Shown: piece after piece, positions 49,370-58,607 of the stretch
How the letters are laid out: each line of letters begins with the position of its first letter
How positions within the stretch are numbered: the first letter of the stretch is position 1
Assembly: GCA_951812535.1 (NCBI GenBank)
Contig: CATOSK010000011.1
Location: forward strand, 1-64,000
Source: an uncultured Dehalococcoidia bacterium
GTDB taxonomy: Bacteria; Chloroflexota; Dehalococcoidia; Lucifugimonadales; UBA3495
Reading direction: 5' to 3'
DNA: 64,000 nt
Made by a program: the position numbers and the translations under genes
Notes under the pieces: generated by a model
The model's input: the letters and a program-made list of their open reading frames with translations, nothing else
What the model was told of the DNA's origin: nothing
The model's database searches: none

Positions 49370-50296
49370 ATGCGGGAAGCGGGACCCGTCTTGTCCGAAC
49401 ATTCCCCAACCGGACCCTTCCCAACCGGGATACGTCCCCGAAAGGCCCTCGGGCAGCATTTCCTGGCTGACTCGAACATCCTCAACCGGATCGTGGCCGC
49501 GTGCGGCCTGTCCGGGGAAGACCTTGCCCTGGAAGTCGGCCCGGGCCGGGGAGCGTTGACCAGAAGGCTGGTGGAGCGGGCTGGCACCGTCGTCGCCGTC
49601 GAACTGGACCCTCACCTGGCGGCAGAGCTTCCCCGGCGCCTGTCCAACCCCCCCAACCTGCAGGTCGTCACGGCAGACGCCCGCACGGTGAACCTGGCGG
49701 ACCTGGTGGGAGACGCTCCGTACAAGGTCGTCTCCAACCTCCCTTACTACGCGGCCAACCCCATCCTCCGGCACTTCCTCGAATCGGACACCCCCCCGGA
49801 CACCTGCGTGTTGATGCTGCAAAAAGAGGTGGCCCAAAGCATAACCGCCCGCCCGGGCCGGATGGGGCTCCTTTCGGTGGCCGTGCAATGCTACGCGGAC
49901 GCCAGGACGGTCTGCTCGGTGCCGCCCCGGGCGTTCCGGCCGCCGCCCAGGGTATCCTCGGCAGTGGTCCGGCTGGACGTGAAGCCGCATCCTGCGATAC
50001 CGCGACAGGAGGCGGAGGGATTCTTCGCCGTGGTGCGGGCCGGATTTTCCGCGCCGCGCAAGCAACTCAGGAATTCCATCAGCCAGGGATTGGGGGTAAC
50101 CGGCGAAGAGGCGGGACGGCTGCTGGCGGCGTCGGAAATAGATGGGACCAGGCGCCCGGGTACGTTAACCGTCGAGGAATGGGTGCGGGTCCACCAAGCC
50201 AGGAAAGGCCAGCCCCAGCGAGCCAGACACGACCCCAGAGGCGAGCGGCCCAGGAGGGGGAAACAGAGTGCGGCTGGCAGCTTACGCCAAGGTTAA
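49370..50296 (+). CDS. rsmA: 16S rRNA (adenine1518/1519-N6)-dimethyltransferase
   Basis: RPRKALGQHFLADSNILNRIVAACGL, LEVGPGRGALTRRLVERA, VVSNLPYYAANPILRHFLE. Confidence 0.95.
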   Translation: MREAGPVLSEHSPTGPFPTGIRPRKALGQHFLADSNILNRIVAACGLSGEDLALEVGPGRGALTRRLVERAGTVVAVELDPHLAAELPRRLSNPPNLQVVTADARTVNLADLVGDAPYKVVSNLPYYAANPILRHFLESDTPPDTCVLMLQKEVAQSITARPGRMGLLSVAVQCYADARTVCSVPPRAFRPPPRVSSAVVRLDVKPHPAIPRQEAEGFFAVVRAGFSAPRKQLRNSISQGLGVTGEEAGRLLAASEIDGTRRPGTLTVEEWVRVHQARKGQPQRARHDPRGERPRRGKQSAAGSLRQG

Positions 50297-51140
50297 CCTG
50301 ACCCTGGAGGTGCTGGGACGCCGGGACGACGGTTATCACGAGACCGTCTCGATCATGCAGACGGTTGACTTGGCCGACGAAATTGACCTGGAACCCGCCG
50401 GCGGGCTTTCGGTGGAGTGCGACGACCCGTCGCTGCGGGGAGAGGCCAACCTGGCGTGGCGGGCAGCGGTGTACCTGGCCGTCCAGGCGGGGATAGAGCC
50501 AAGGGCACAGATATTCATCCGCAAGCGTATTCCGACGGGGATGGGGCTGGGCGGGGGCAGCAGCGATGCCGCCTCGGTCCTGGCCGGGTTGAGCCGGTTG
50601 TGGGGACTGGGGCTGAGCGACCCGGAACTGGAAGAAATCGCTGCGGAGCTGGGTTCAGACGTTCCGTTCTTCATCCGGGGAGGCACCACCCTGGCTCAGG
50701 GAAGGGGGGAGGCCCTGACCCCGCTGCCGTCCCTAGAGGGCCTGGGCCTGCTGCTGGTATGCCCCCGGGAGTCCATCCCGGACAAGACCCGGGCGATGTA
50801 CGGAAGAATAAGCCGGTCCCACTACACTGACGGCGGCATCACGCAGCGGGTGGTGGACAACCTGGTGGGAGGCACGCTGGAAGTGGACGGTCTCCACAAT
50901 GTCTTCGAAACGGTGGCGCTTGAAACCTTTCCGGGGTTGAGGGACGTATTCCAACAGGTGGGAGAAGCAACCGGCCGGCGTCCCCGTCTCTCCGGAGCGG
51001 GACCAGCCCTGTTCTGCCTTCCCGCCGGAGAACAGCATCTGGCGGATGCGGGCAGGGCGTTGGGGAATCACCGGGCGGACGTCCACCTGGTACGTGCTAT
51101 AATGCCTCGGCTTTCCGGGGATGCCGCGTCCAGCGGCTGA
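50268..51140 (+). CDS. ispE: 4-diphosphocytidyl-2-C-methyl-D-erythritol kinase
   Basis: AYAKVNLTLEVLGRRDDGYHETVSIMQTVDLAD, KRIPTGMGLGGGSSDAASVL. Confidence 0.95.
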   Translation: MRLAAYAKVNLTLEVLGRRDDGYHETVSIMQTVDLADEIDLEPAGGLSVECDDPSLRGEANLAWRAAVYLAVQAGIEPRAQIFIRKRIPTGMGLGGGSSDAASVLAGLSRLWGLGLSDPELEEIAAELGSDVPFFIRGGTTLAQGRGEALTPLPSLEGLGLLLVCPRESIPDKTRAMYGRISRSHYTDGGITQRVVDNLVGGTLEVDGLHNVFETVALETFPGLRDVFQQVGEATGRRPRLSGAGPALFCLPAGEQHLADAGRALGNHRADVHLVRAIMPRLSGDAASSG

Positions 51141-51284
51141 ACGAGGGATTGAGCTGGTCCGGGACACCTGGACCGGTCCATTCCGGGGAGTCCCGGCCGG
51201 AATGCCCCGGCCACCGATGACGGGTAATCACGGCGACCCAAGCCGGAACGCAGAGTTGGGAAGCCCGGTTTAGAGAAGAAATAC

Positions 51285-52154
51285 ATGGACGTTCTGGCGG
51301 TCATTCCCATTGGCATCAATCCGAACCTTTTCGAGATTGGGCCGTTCATCATTTCCTGGCACGGGTTCCTGACCTTCGTATCCGTGGCCGTGGCGGTGTA
51401 CCTGGTGCACCGCTGGGGAACGCGGGAGGGAATAAACCCGGATGCCCTGCTGTCGGTGGCGTTCTGGGCGGTGATCAGCGGGATCATCGGGGCGCGGGTG
51501 ATCCACATAGTCGACTGGTGGGACAGCTATTACCAGTACAACCCGGTGAGTGTGCTGTACTTCTGGCAGGGGGGCATCGCCATCTTCGGCGCGATCCTGG
51601 GAGGGTTCGTCGGCGGGTCGCTGTACATTATGGTCCGGAACTCGGACTGGTTTCTGAATCTATGGGGGAAGTGGTTCCGGTTCATGGGCGAGCCGGAACA
51701 GGCGCCCCTGCCGAGCATTGGGCACCTGGCCGACATTGCCGCGCCGGCACTGCTCATAACCATGGCCATCGGGCGGATCGGCGACGTTATCAACGGGGAA
51801 CATTTCGCCAGCTTCACGAGTCTGCCCTGGGCGTTTGTCTACACCCACCCGGACAGCCCCGCGTTTTTGCGGCCGGCCAGCCATCCCGCCGTGCTATACG
51901 AAATGATCTGGGACTTGGCGCTGGTGCTGGTCATCTGGCCGCTGCGAAGCCGTTTGCGGCCGCAGGGGATGACGTTCGCGATGTACCTGGCGCTTTACTC
52001 CGTGGGACGGTTCTTCATCAGCTTCCTGCGTGAGGAGCACAACCAGTACGTCCTGGGGCTGAACGAGGCCCAAATCATCGCGGTTATCGTGTTGCTGGTG
52101 ACCGTTCCCCTGCTGGTATACAAGGCCCAGTGGGTGCCGGCCCGGAGAGGGTAG
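51285..52154 (+). CDS. lgt: Prolipoprotein diacylglyceryl transferase
   Basis: MDVLAVIPIGINPNLFEIGPFIISWHGFLT, GRIGDVINGEHF, HPAVLYEMIWDL, GRFFISFLREE. Confidence 0.93.
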   Translation: MDVLAVIPIGINPNLFEIGPFIISWHGFLTFVSVAVAVYLVHRWGTREGINPDALLSVAFWAVISGIIGARVIHIVDWWDSYYQYNPVSVLYFWQGGIAIFGAILGGFVGGSLYIMVRNSDWFLNLWGKWFRFMGEPEQAPLPSIGHLADIAAPALLITMAIGRIGDVINGEHFASFTSLPWAFVYTHPDSPAFLRPASHPAVLYEMIWDLALVLVIWPLRSRLRPQGMTFAMYLALYSVGRFFISFLREEHNQYVLGLNEAQIIAVIVLLVTVPLLVYKAQWVPARRG

Positions 52155-52194
52155 AAGCCGGCTCCAGGGGCACGGATCGGGCAGCAGCTGGGGA

Positions 52195-53892
52195 CTAGGA
52201 TTCCGAATCCCGGAGGTCGACGACCTTCAGGGTGGTCCGCTCGACCCCATTCCAGTGGTCTACCAGGACGCTGGCGGCAAGGTCTACAACGGAGGGTACA
52301 CTCGGCCAGCGGTCCGCTTGGTTGAAGGCTATGGCGAAGCAACGGTGGCCGTCGCGGTAGACCTGGAGCCTCAAGTGCTGTCCGCTGGCGCCCACCGGAC
52401 GGCTTTCCAGCACCTGCAGTTTTTCCGCCAGGAACACAGGGTCAGGGTTGCCGGCGCCGAAGGGTTCCAATTGCCTGAGCCATCCGACCAGATCAGGTCC
52501 AAGATCTGCGGGGACCAACCGCGCATCTAAATGCAGGACCGGACCCGCATTCGTGGTTTCATCCCCACTCAACCATTCTTCGGCGAGTCCCTGCAGGAGT
52601 TCCCGCAGGGCGGGAAGGTTATCCCGGTGGATGGTGAACCCGGCAGCTTGGGAATGCCCGCCGTAGCGCACCAGGAGACTGGCACAGCGGGAGAATGACT
52701 CTACCAGGTTGAACCCGGGGACGCTGCGCCCACTGGCAACAAGACGGTCCTCTTCCACCTCGGCCATGACGACGGCCGGCCTTCCCCACCTTTCGGCCAG
52801 GCGCCCCGCGACCAGTCCGGCGACCCCTGGAGTAATCACGGGATCGGTGACTACGATGATGGGCGGAACGCCGGACAATGCGTCGAGCTGCCCGACCGCT
52901 GCGCTGAAGCCCCGCTCCGTAAGCCCGCGTCGTTCCAGGTTCAGCTGTTCCAGGCGCTGGGCCAGTAATCCGGCCTCATCAGGGGACGTAGTGGTCAGCA
53001 GCCGGAGACTTTCCTCCGCATGGCTCATCCTTCCGGCGGCATTGAGGCGGGGGGCAATCTGGAAGGATATGGAACCGGCATCCAGCCGGGCCGGGTCTAT
53101 CGCGGCCTGGCGGAACAGGGCCTGGAGCCCGGCGCGGCGGGTGGAAGCCATCTGCTCCAACCCCCTCCTTACCAGGAACCTGTTTTCGTCCAACAGGGGA
53201 ACGAGGTCCGCGATGGTGCCGAGAGCGGCCAGTTCCAGCAGTTCAGGGGGCCAGGGTTGTCCATAGTGCTGGTAAAGTCCCTGGACCATCTTGAAGGCGA
53301 TCCCCGCTCCACACAGGTCGCCAAAGGGATAGCGGCTGCCTGGCATCCGGGGGTTGACGACAGCCACGGCGTTGGGAATGCCGCCGACAGGAGTGTGATG
53401 GTCGGAGATGATGACGTCCATCCCCAGCCCTCGTGCGTGGTCCACCTCGGCGATGGAGGTTACTCCGCAGTCCACGGTGACCAGCAGGCTGATCCCTTGT
53501 TCCGCCAGTTGCTCGATGGCTGGAATGGAGAGGCCGTGGCCTTCCTCGCTGCGGTGAGGCAGATAGGGGACCACCGGCACGCCGAAGCCGGTTAACCCCT
53601 CCTGGATGATGGCGGTACCGGTGATTCCGTCCACGTCGAAGTCGCCGAACACCCCGACGGTCTCACCATCCTCGATGGAGCGGTAGAGGCGGGCCACCGC
53701 CCGGTCCATGCCGCTCAACCCCAGGGGGTTGTGGGGCAGGTGGTGGGGCGGGTCGAGGAATACAGACAGCTCCTCCGGGGTTGTCACGCCGCGCCGGGCG
53801 AGTACGGCGGCAATGGGGGCGGGGATGTCCTCGGCCAAGCGGAGAGGGCCCGTGGGGGGAGGAAGAGCCCAGGTTTTTAAGGGTTGGGGCAT
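52195..53892 (-). CDS. recJ: Single-stranded-DNA-specific exonuclease RecJ
   Basis: VGVFGDFDVDGITGTAI, DVIISDHHTPVG, RYGGHSQAAGFTI; start at ATG 53892 (MPQPLKTWALPPPTG). Confidence 0.93.
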   Translation of the reverse strand: MPQPLKTWALPPPTGPLRLAEDIPAPIAAVLARRGVTTPEELSVFLDPPHHLPHNPLGLSGMDRAVARLYRSIEDGETVGVFGDFDVDGITGTAIIQEGLTGFGVPVVPYLPHRSEEGHGLSIPAIEQLAEQGISLLVTVDCGVTSIAEVDHARGLGMDVIISDHHTPVGGIPNAVAVVNPRMPGSRYPFGDLCGAGIAFKMVQGLYQHYGQPWPPELLELAALGTIADLVPLLDENRFLVRRGLEQMASTRRAGLQALFRQAAIDPARLDAGSISFQIAPRLNAAGRMSHAEESLRLLTTTSPDEAGLLAQRLEQLNLERRGLTERGFSAAVGQLDALSGVPPIIVVTDPVITPGVAGLVAGRLAERWGRPAVVMAEVEEDRLVASGRSVPGFNLVESFSRCASLLVRYGGHSQAAGFTIHRDNLPALRELLQGLAEEWLSGDETTNAGPVLHLDARLVPADLGPDLVGWLRQLEPFGAGNPDPVFLAEKLQVLESRPVGASGQHLRLQVYRDGHRCFAIAFNQADRWPSVPSVVDLAASVLVDHWNGVERTTLKVVDLRDSES

Positions 53893-53926
53893 TGCGCAAG
53901 CCGGAAGCCAACGGGGCGCGGCCCGC

Positions 53927-54454
53927 TCAGGTCCGGCGCTCGTCGTCCCGATTCGGGCGGTCGACGCTGTAAGGCTGGCCAAACCGGCGGCGTTGTTCCT
54001 GCCGGCGAAGGTTGACATTGGCAACGTGGCGGAGGAGGCGGTTGATGCCGATGTAGCGGAAGTCCTCACCGAAGAGGACATCCCAGGCACCCCATAGTGT
54101 GTACAGGAAAAGGATCAGGGGGACGACGGATAGCCATGCCGGGGTCGCGGCCCCAAGGGCAAAAGGAAACAGGAAGAAGACAATTATCAGGTGGGCGACA
54201 GTGGCCTGAATTCCCTGAAAGGATCCCCAAGCTTTCTGGTGCCGGCGGAACGACCGGGCGATGAGATAGCAAACGATGGGACTGGAAATGTAGCCGAAGG
54301 CCGCCGGCATGCCGAACCACCATCCGCTGAGCAACACTATGGGAAGCCCAATGAGCAGTCCGCTACCGTGGGCAATCGCAGAACCCCGCCTTTCGCCCGG
54401 GGTTATCTCGTCCTCGGGCGGCAGGGTGACAGAAGGAATGTTGCGGGGCTGCAT
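53927..54454 (-). CDS. DUF4870-like integral membrane protein
   Basis: GSAIAHGSGLLIGLPIVLLSGWWFGM..., RRHQKAWGSFQGIQATVAHLIIVFFLF. Confidence 0.65.
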   Translation of the reverse strand: MQPRNIPSVTLPPEDEITPGERRGSAIAHGSGLLIGLPIVLLSGWWFGMPAAFGYISSPIVCYLIARSFRRHQKAWGSFQGIQATVAHLIIVFFLFPFALGAATPAWLSVVPLILFLYTLWGAWDVLFGEDFRYIGINRLLRHVANVNLRRQEQRRRFGQPYSVDRPNRDDERRT

Positions 54455-54469
54455 TTCTCGTCCGTCCGA

Positions 54470-55723
54470 TCAGGCTTCCTGTCCCGGTTTGGAGAAGACC
54501 ATGACGGAGTTATGGCCGCCAAACCCGAAGGAGTCGCTGACGCACACGTTGATTTCCCCCTCCCGGGCTGTCCGGGGGATGTAGTCCAGGTCGCACTCGG
54601 CGTCTGCCTCGACGAGGTTGGCGGTGGGCGGCATGACGCCGTTCTCGATGGCCATGACGCAGATGGCGGCTTCTAGTGCGCCGCCGGCACCGAGGAGGTG
54701 CCCGGTCATGGATTTGCTGGAACTGATGGGGACGCGATAGGCGTCGCCGCCCAGTGCCAGCTTGAGGGCCTTGGTCTCCTGCCAGTCGTTGAGGGGAGTC
54801 GAGGTGCCGTGGGCGTTGAGGTAGTCGATGTCGGAAGGTTGGATACCGGCGGACTTCAGCGCCATCTGGACCGCTTTGGCGGCGCTCTGTCCGGTTGGAT
54901 TGGGTTCAGTGAGGTGGTAGGCGTCGGAGGTGGCGCCGTATCCCAGAAGATCGGCCAGCGGAGCAGCGCCCCGTTGGGCAGCGTGTTCCCCGCTTTCCAG
55001 GACCAACACGGCGGCGCCTTCGCTCATCACAAAACCGTCCCGGTCGCGGTCGAAGGGTCGGCTGGCCCGATGGGGGTCCCCGTTGAAGCGGGAGAGGGCC
55101 CTGCAAGAGTTGAACCCGGCGACGGCGATGGGGGTGATGGGAGCTTCGGCCCCTCCGGCAAGGACGACGTCGGCCTGACCGCGCCGTATCATTTCCCAAC
55201 CCTGGCCGAGGGCGTCGGCGCCGCTGGAGCAGGAGGACACTACGCAGTAGTTGGCGCCCATCGCTCCCATGGCCATGGACACCTGGGCCGAAGCCATGTC
55301 TCCCAGCATCATCGGGATCAGGAAGGGCGTCACCCGGCGGGGACCGCGATCGCTGAGGACCTGGTACTGTTGGGAGAGGGTGACGATGCCGCCGATGCCG
55401 CTGCCCACGATTACGCCGGTTCGGTAGGGGTCGAGGGACTGGATATCCAGGGAGGCGCTGCGGCAGGCTTCTTGAGCGGCGGCCACCGCGAACTGGGCGA
55501 ACCGGTCCATGCGGCGGGCGTCCTTGCGGTCCATGTAGTTTTCTGGAACGAACCCCTTGACTTCCCCCGCGAAGCGGGTCTCGAAGCCCTCGGTGTCGAA
55601 GGAAGTGATGTAGTCGATTCCCGAATGGCCCTGGGCCAATTCGGTCCAGGTATCCGGTGCGGACAACCCCAACGGGCTGACCGCGCCAATGCCGGTGATG
55701 ACTACTCTGCCTCCGCCACCCAT
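54470..55723 (-). CDS. fabF: Beta-ketoacyl-ACP synthase II
   Basis: RVVITGIGAVSPLGLSAPDTWTELAQGHSGI, CVVSSCSSGADALGQGWEMIRRG, NAHGTSTPLND, GHLLGAGGALEA. Confidence 0.95.
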   Translation of the reverse strand: MGGGGRVVITGIGAVSPLGLSAPDTWTELAQGHSGIDYITSFDTEGFETRFAGEVKGFVPENYMDRKDARRMDRFAQFAVAAAQEACRSASLDIQSLDPYRTGVIVGSGIGGIVTLSQQYQVLSDRGPRRVTPFLIPMMLGDMASAQVSMAMGAMGANYCVVSSCSSGADALGQGWEMIRRGQADVVLAGGAEAPITPIAVAGFNSCRALSRFNGDPHRASRPFDRDRDGFVMSEGAAVLVLESGEHAAQRGAAPLADLLGYGATSDAYHLTEPNPTGQSAAKAVQMALKSAGIQPSDIDYLNAHGTSTPLNDWQETKALKLALGGDAYRVPISSSKSMTGHLLGAGGALEAAICVMAIENGVMPPTANLVEADAECDLDYIPRTAREGEINVCVSDSFGFGGHNSVMVFSKPGQEA

Positions 55724-55751
55724 GTCTGCCGTCTTTCCGGCTGCTTCCGCT

Positions 55752-57551
55752 CTATTCTTTGGCCGGGTTGCGCTGCCGGGATTCGGCGACCACGTTGTTC
55801 AGCATCTCGGTCAATTCGCTGATTCGGGCCGAAACGCTGGCGGCCAGGTCAGCCCTCCCCTGGGCTACCGGGTCGGACAGGTGCTGGAGGGACTCGGTGA
55901 TTTCGTTGATTCGGGTGGATACGGTCTCGGCCAGTTCCCGGCGGGTGTTGGCGAGCGGTTGGGACACGGCGCGGAGAGTGTCGGCCAACTCCTCGAGATG
56001 CTGGGAAAGGTTATCTCCAATATCCTTCCCGGCCAGCGCAACGGGGTCGGACCAGCTGCGGATGACGTCGCTGGCTTCACCGATGCGCGAGTTGATGCTG
56101 TCTCCTAGGTCCCTGCTGCTGGCCGCCAGCCGCAGGCGGTAGGACCGGAGCATGCGGAAGATGCGTCCGTACAGGGAGTCGATGGACGTCAAACGGGCCG
56201 AGTAGCGGTCGAACAGTTCCTGGCTTTCCTGCATGGTCCAGCGCTCGTCGTAATGGACTAACTGCCGGCCAGTGTACAGGTGGTAGGGCCGCATCTCTCC
56301 TTCCTGGAGGAGTTCGCCATTCTCGTTGAGGGGGGTGAGATCAGTCCAGTTGGAGGTCGCGGGCAGGGGAGTGAGCAGGTTGGCCGTCTGGTACTTGCTG
56401 TACTCGGTCACCCAGTCGGCCAGGTTCATGATGGTCTCCTCGGTGTCATAGGGCAGACCGATGATGGTCATTGCGACGACCGAGAAGTCCATGTCGTTCA
56501 GGATTTTGAGGCACCGTTCCATCTGGCCCGGTTCCTGGCGCTTGTTGACGGCCTTGAGGCTCTCGGCGTTGTTGGACTCGATGCCAAGATAGAGCATCCG
56601 GATGTTGGCTTCGAACATGGCGTTGGCCAGTTCCGGGTCCTCGCCTATCTCGGCCCGGGCCTGGCAGATCATGTACATGTCGTCGGTGTGGCCCTTCCAG
56701 TTCTTGAGCCGTTCCAGCCGCTCGTTGCGGTACTTTACGGCCCGCAGCGGGGGTGGGTGGAGGTCGTCGGAAATGAATACGTTGAACTTGCCGTTGCGTG
56801 AAGTGTGAATGAGTCCGTCGGAGGCAAGTTCTCGCAACTGCTGGAGGCGCTTGATTTCGGTGTCACGCTTGATGAGACGATAGCCAAGGAACTGCTGGAT
56901 CACCTGGCAGTAGGTGCATTTTTCGGTGCAGCCCCGGACAGTTTCCAGCACAGCTCCGGCCATGGGATACTCGGGGCTGAGGCCCTTGATGGACCGGAAG
57001 TCGGGCAACTCGACGAAGTCGGGGTCCACCAGTCCCACCCGGCGGGTCTGGATGACGTGTCCGTCGCGCATATAGCTGATGCCCGGCACTTTTTCCAGAT
57101 AGGAGTCAAGCAACGGGGACTTGCCATAGTCGATCATCAGGTCGCACAGGGAACCGATGATGTCCTCGCCCTCCCGGTTGACGATGACGTCGAACCGGCC
57201 CATGGTGATGGCCTCTTCGGGGAGAGGACTCATCTGCGGGCCGCCGCCGATGGTAATGATCTCGGGGTGGAACTGCTTTGCGAGGCGGGCGATCTGGTAG
57301 GCCCGGGGAGCCTCGTTGATGAGGGCGGTGACCAGGAGGATGTCCACCCCTTCCAGGTCCTTGTTGGGGTCCAAGAGGCCGCAGCGGTCTTCGAACCAGA
57401 TCTCCCGCTCGTAGCGGTAGGGACCCTGCCACTGTTCCAGCGCGCCCGACAGGAACAGGACCCCCTGGCGGGGTATGGCGATGTATTCGAAGTTTCCGCC
57501 TGCAGAGGCGGGCTGAACCATGACTACGCGCTTGGTCCTGGTGATGGTCAT
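55752..57551 (-). CDS. B12-binding-domain radical SAM protein with long C-terminal helical repeat extension
   Basis: VETVRGCTEKCTYCQV (CxxxCxxC), GGGPQMSPLPEEAI B12-type N-domain, LGIESNNAESLKAVNKRQ; start at ATG 57551. Confidence 0.9.
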   Translation of the reverse strand: MTITRTKRVVMVQPASAGGNFEYIAIPRQGVLFLSGALEQWQGPYRYEREIWFEDRCGLLDPNKDLEGVDILLVTALINEAPRAYQIARLAKQFHPEIITIGGGPQMSPLPEEAITMGRFDVIVNREGEDIIGSLCDLMIDYGKSPLLDSYLEKVPGISYMRDGHVIQTRRVGLVDPDFVELPDFRSIKGLSPEYPMAGAVLETVRGCTEKCTYCQVIQQFLGYRLIKRDTEIKRLQQLRELASDGLIHTSRNGKFNVFISDDLHPPPLRAVKYRNERLERLKNWKGHTDDMYMICQARAEIGEDPELANAMFEANIRMLYLGIESNNAESLKAVNKRQEPGQMERCLKILNDMDFSVVAMTIIGLPYDTEETIMNLADWVTEYSKYQTANLLTPLPATSNWTDLTPLNENGELLQEGEMRPYHLYTGRQLVHYDERWTMQESQELFDRYSARLTSIDSLYGRIFRMLRSYRLRLAASSRDLGDSINSRIGEASDVIRSWSDPVALAGKDIGDNLSQHLEELADTLRAVSQPLANTRRELAETVSTRINEITESLQHLSDPVAQGRADLAASVSARISELTEMLNNVVAESRQRNPAKE

Positions 57552-57987
57552 TTCGGCTGACCTCCTAGTTGTCCCCTGGGAGTCCCCGGACACTTGGGCG
57601 TGGCTATTATACACTACCGGGTTGCGGCAACGATACAAAGTGATGCGTAACTCGGGCGCCTCTAATTTGCGGGGCCACTGAGGGCGGCTACCAGTGCTTT
57701 CACGTCAAGGGTGATCGTTTGCGGGAAGACCGTCAGGTGCTGGGGCGCTATGACAGTGGAGCGGTATGGAGTCTGCCGAGCAACGGACCCCTGGCCCTGC
57801 TCCGTGGAGAATGCCAAATGCGGCGCAACAATGGACCACTGGCTGGCCGCTCCCAACGCCTCCGCCCTGCTCCTCCGCCACCCTCCCATCCAATCAACGG
57901 ACTTTCAACGGACTTTGAACCGGCTCTGGGGAGAGTGGGCCAGACCTTGTGCTATGATTAGGACAATTGAGCAAAAGGCGTCGTGGA

Positions 57988-58545
57988 ATGACCTTGCCCT
58001 TGAACACCACTCCCGGCCCTTCCCCCGACGAAGAGTCGGCGCGCAGCATCGAAATCGCCCGCCACCTCCTCCGCCAGGCCGGAGAGGAACTGGACCGCCA
58101 GGACCTCCTCCAAGCCTCGGAAAAAGTTTGGGGGGCGGCAGCCCACGCCGTCAAGGCAGTCGCCGAAAAGCGGCGCTGGTTCAACGACGCCGACTGGAAA
58201 CTGGCAAGAATAGCCACCGTCATTGCAACGGAACAGGGCGACAGGGATATATCGGCTTACTATCGTTCCGTCAGGGAAGCCCATTACAACTTCTATCACC
58301 ACGAATTAAACTGGCTGCAAGTGCAGGAAGTGATCAATGATGCGGCATCGTTGATCGGCAAGCTGGAAGAGGTTTTGGATAACAGCGACGTTCCCGCTCG
58401 CCACGTTAGCGTCGCACTGGACCAAGAAATCCGTCGGCTTGAACAACCGACTAGCGCCCTCGACCGCCAGCGGTTGCAGCAGGGAAGGCCACCGATGGAC
58501 CGGCGGCCCCCGGTCGAACCCGAGTCCGCTGATATCGAAGACTAG
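57988..58545 (+). CDS. PaREP1/HEPN-like helical protein
   Basis: [45 protein letters not shown]...[15 protein letters not shown]. Confidence 0.7.
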   Translation: MTLPLNTTPGPSPDEESARSIEIARHLLRQAGEELDRQDLLQASEKVWGAAAHAVKAVAEKRRWFNDADWKLARIATVIATEQGDRDISAYYRSVREAHYNFYHHELNWLQVQEVINDAASLIGKLEEVLDNSDVPARHVSVALDQEIRRLEQPTSALDRQRLQQGRPPMDRRPPVEPESADIED

Positions 58546-58607
58546 CCCCCGGCTCCACCGGCCAACATCCCGCCCTAACTTGGACACCTCCACCGCCAAC
58601 TTCCCAC

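Noticed and set aside
57662-57960. Short ORFs both strands before the PaREP1/HEPN gene, as a possible MNT/HEPN toxin-antitoxin partner
   Set aside because: No nucleotidyltransferase motif (GSxAxG...D.D) could be read in any frame.
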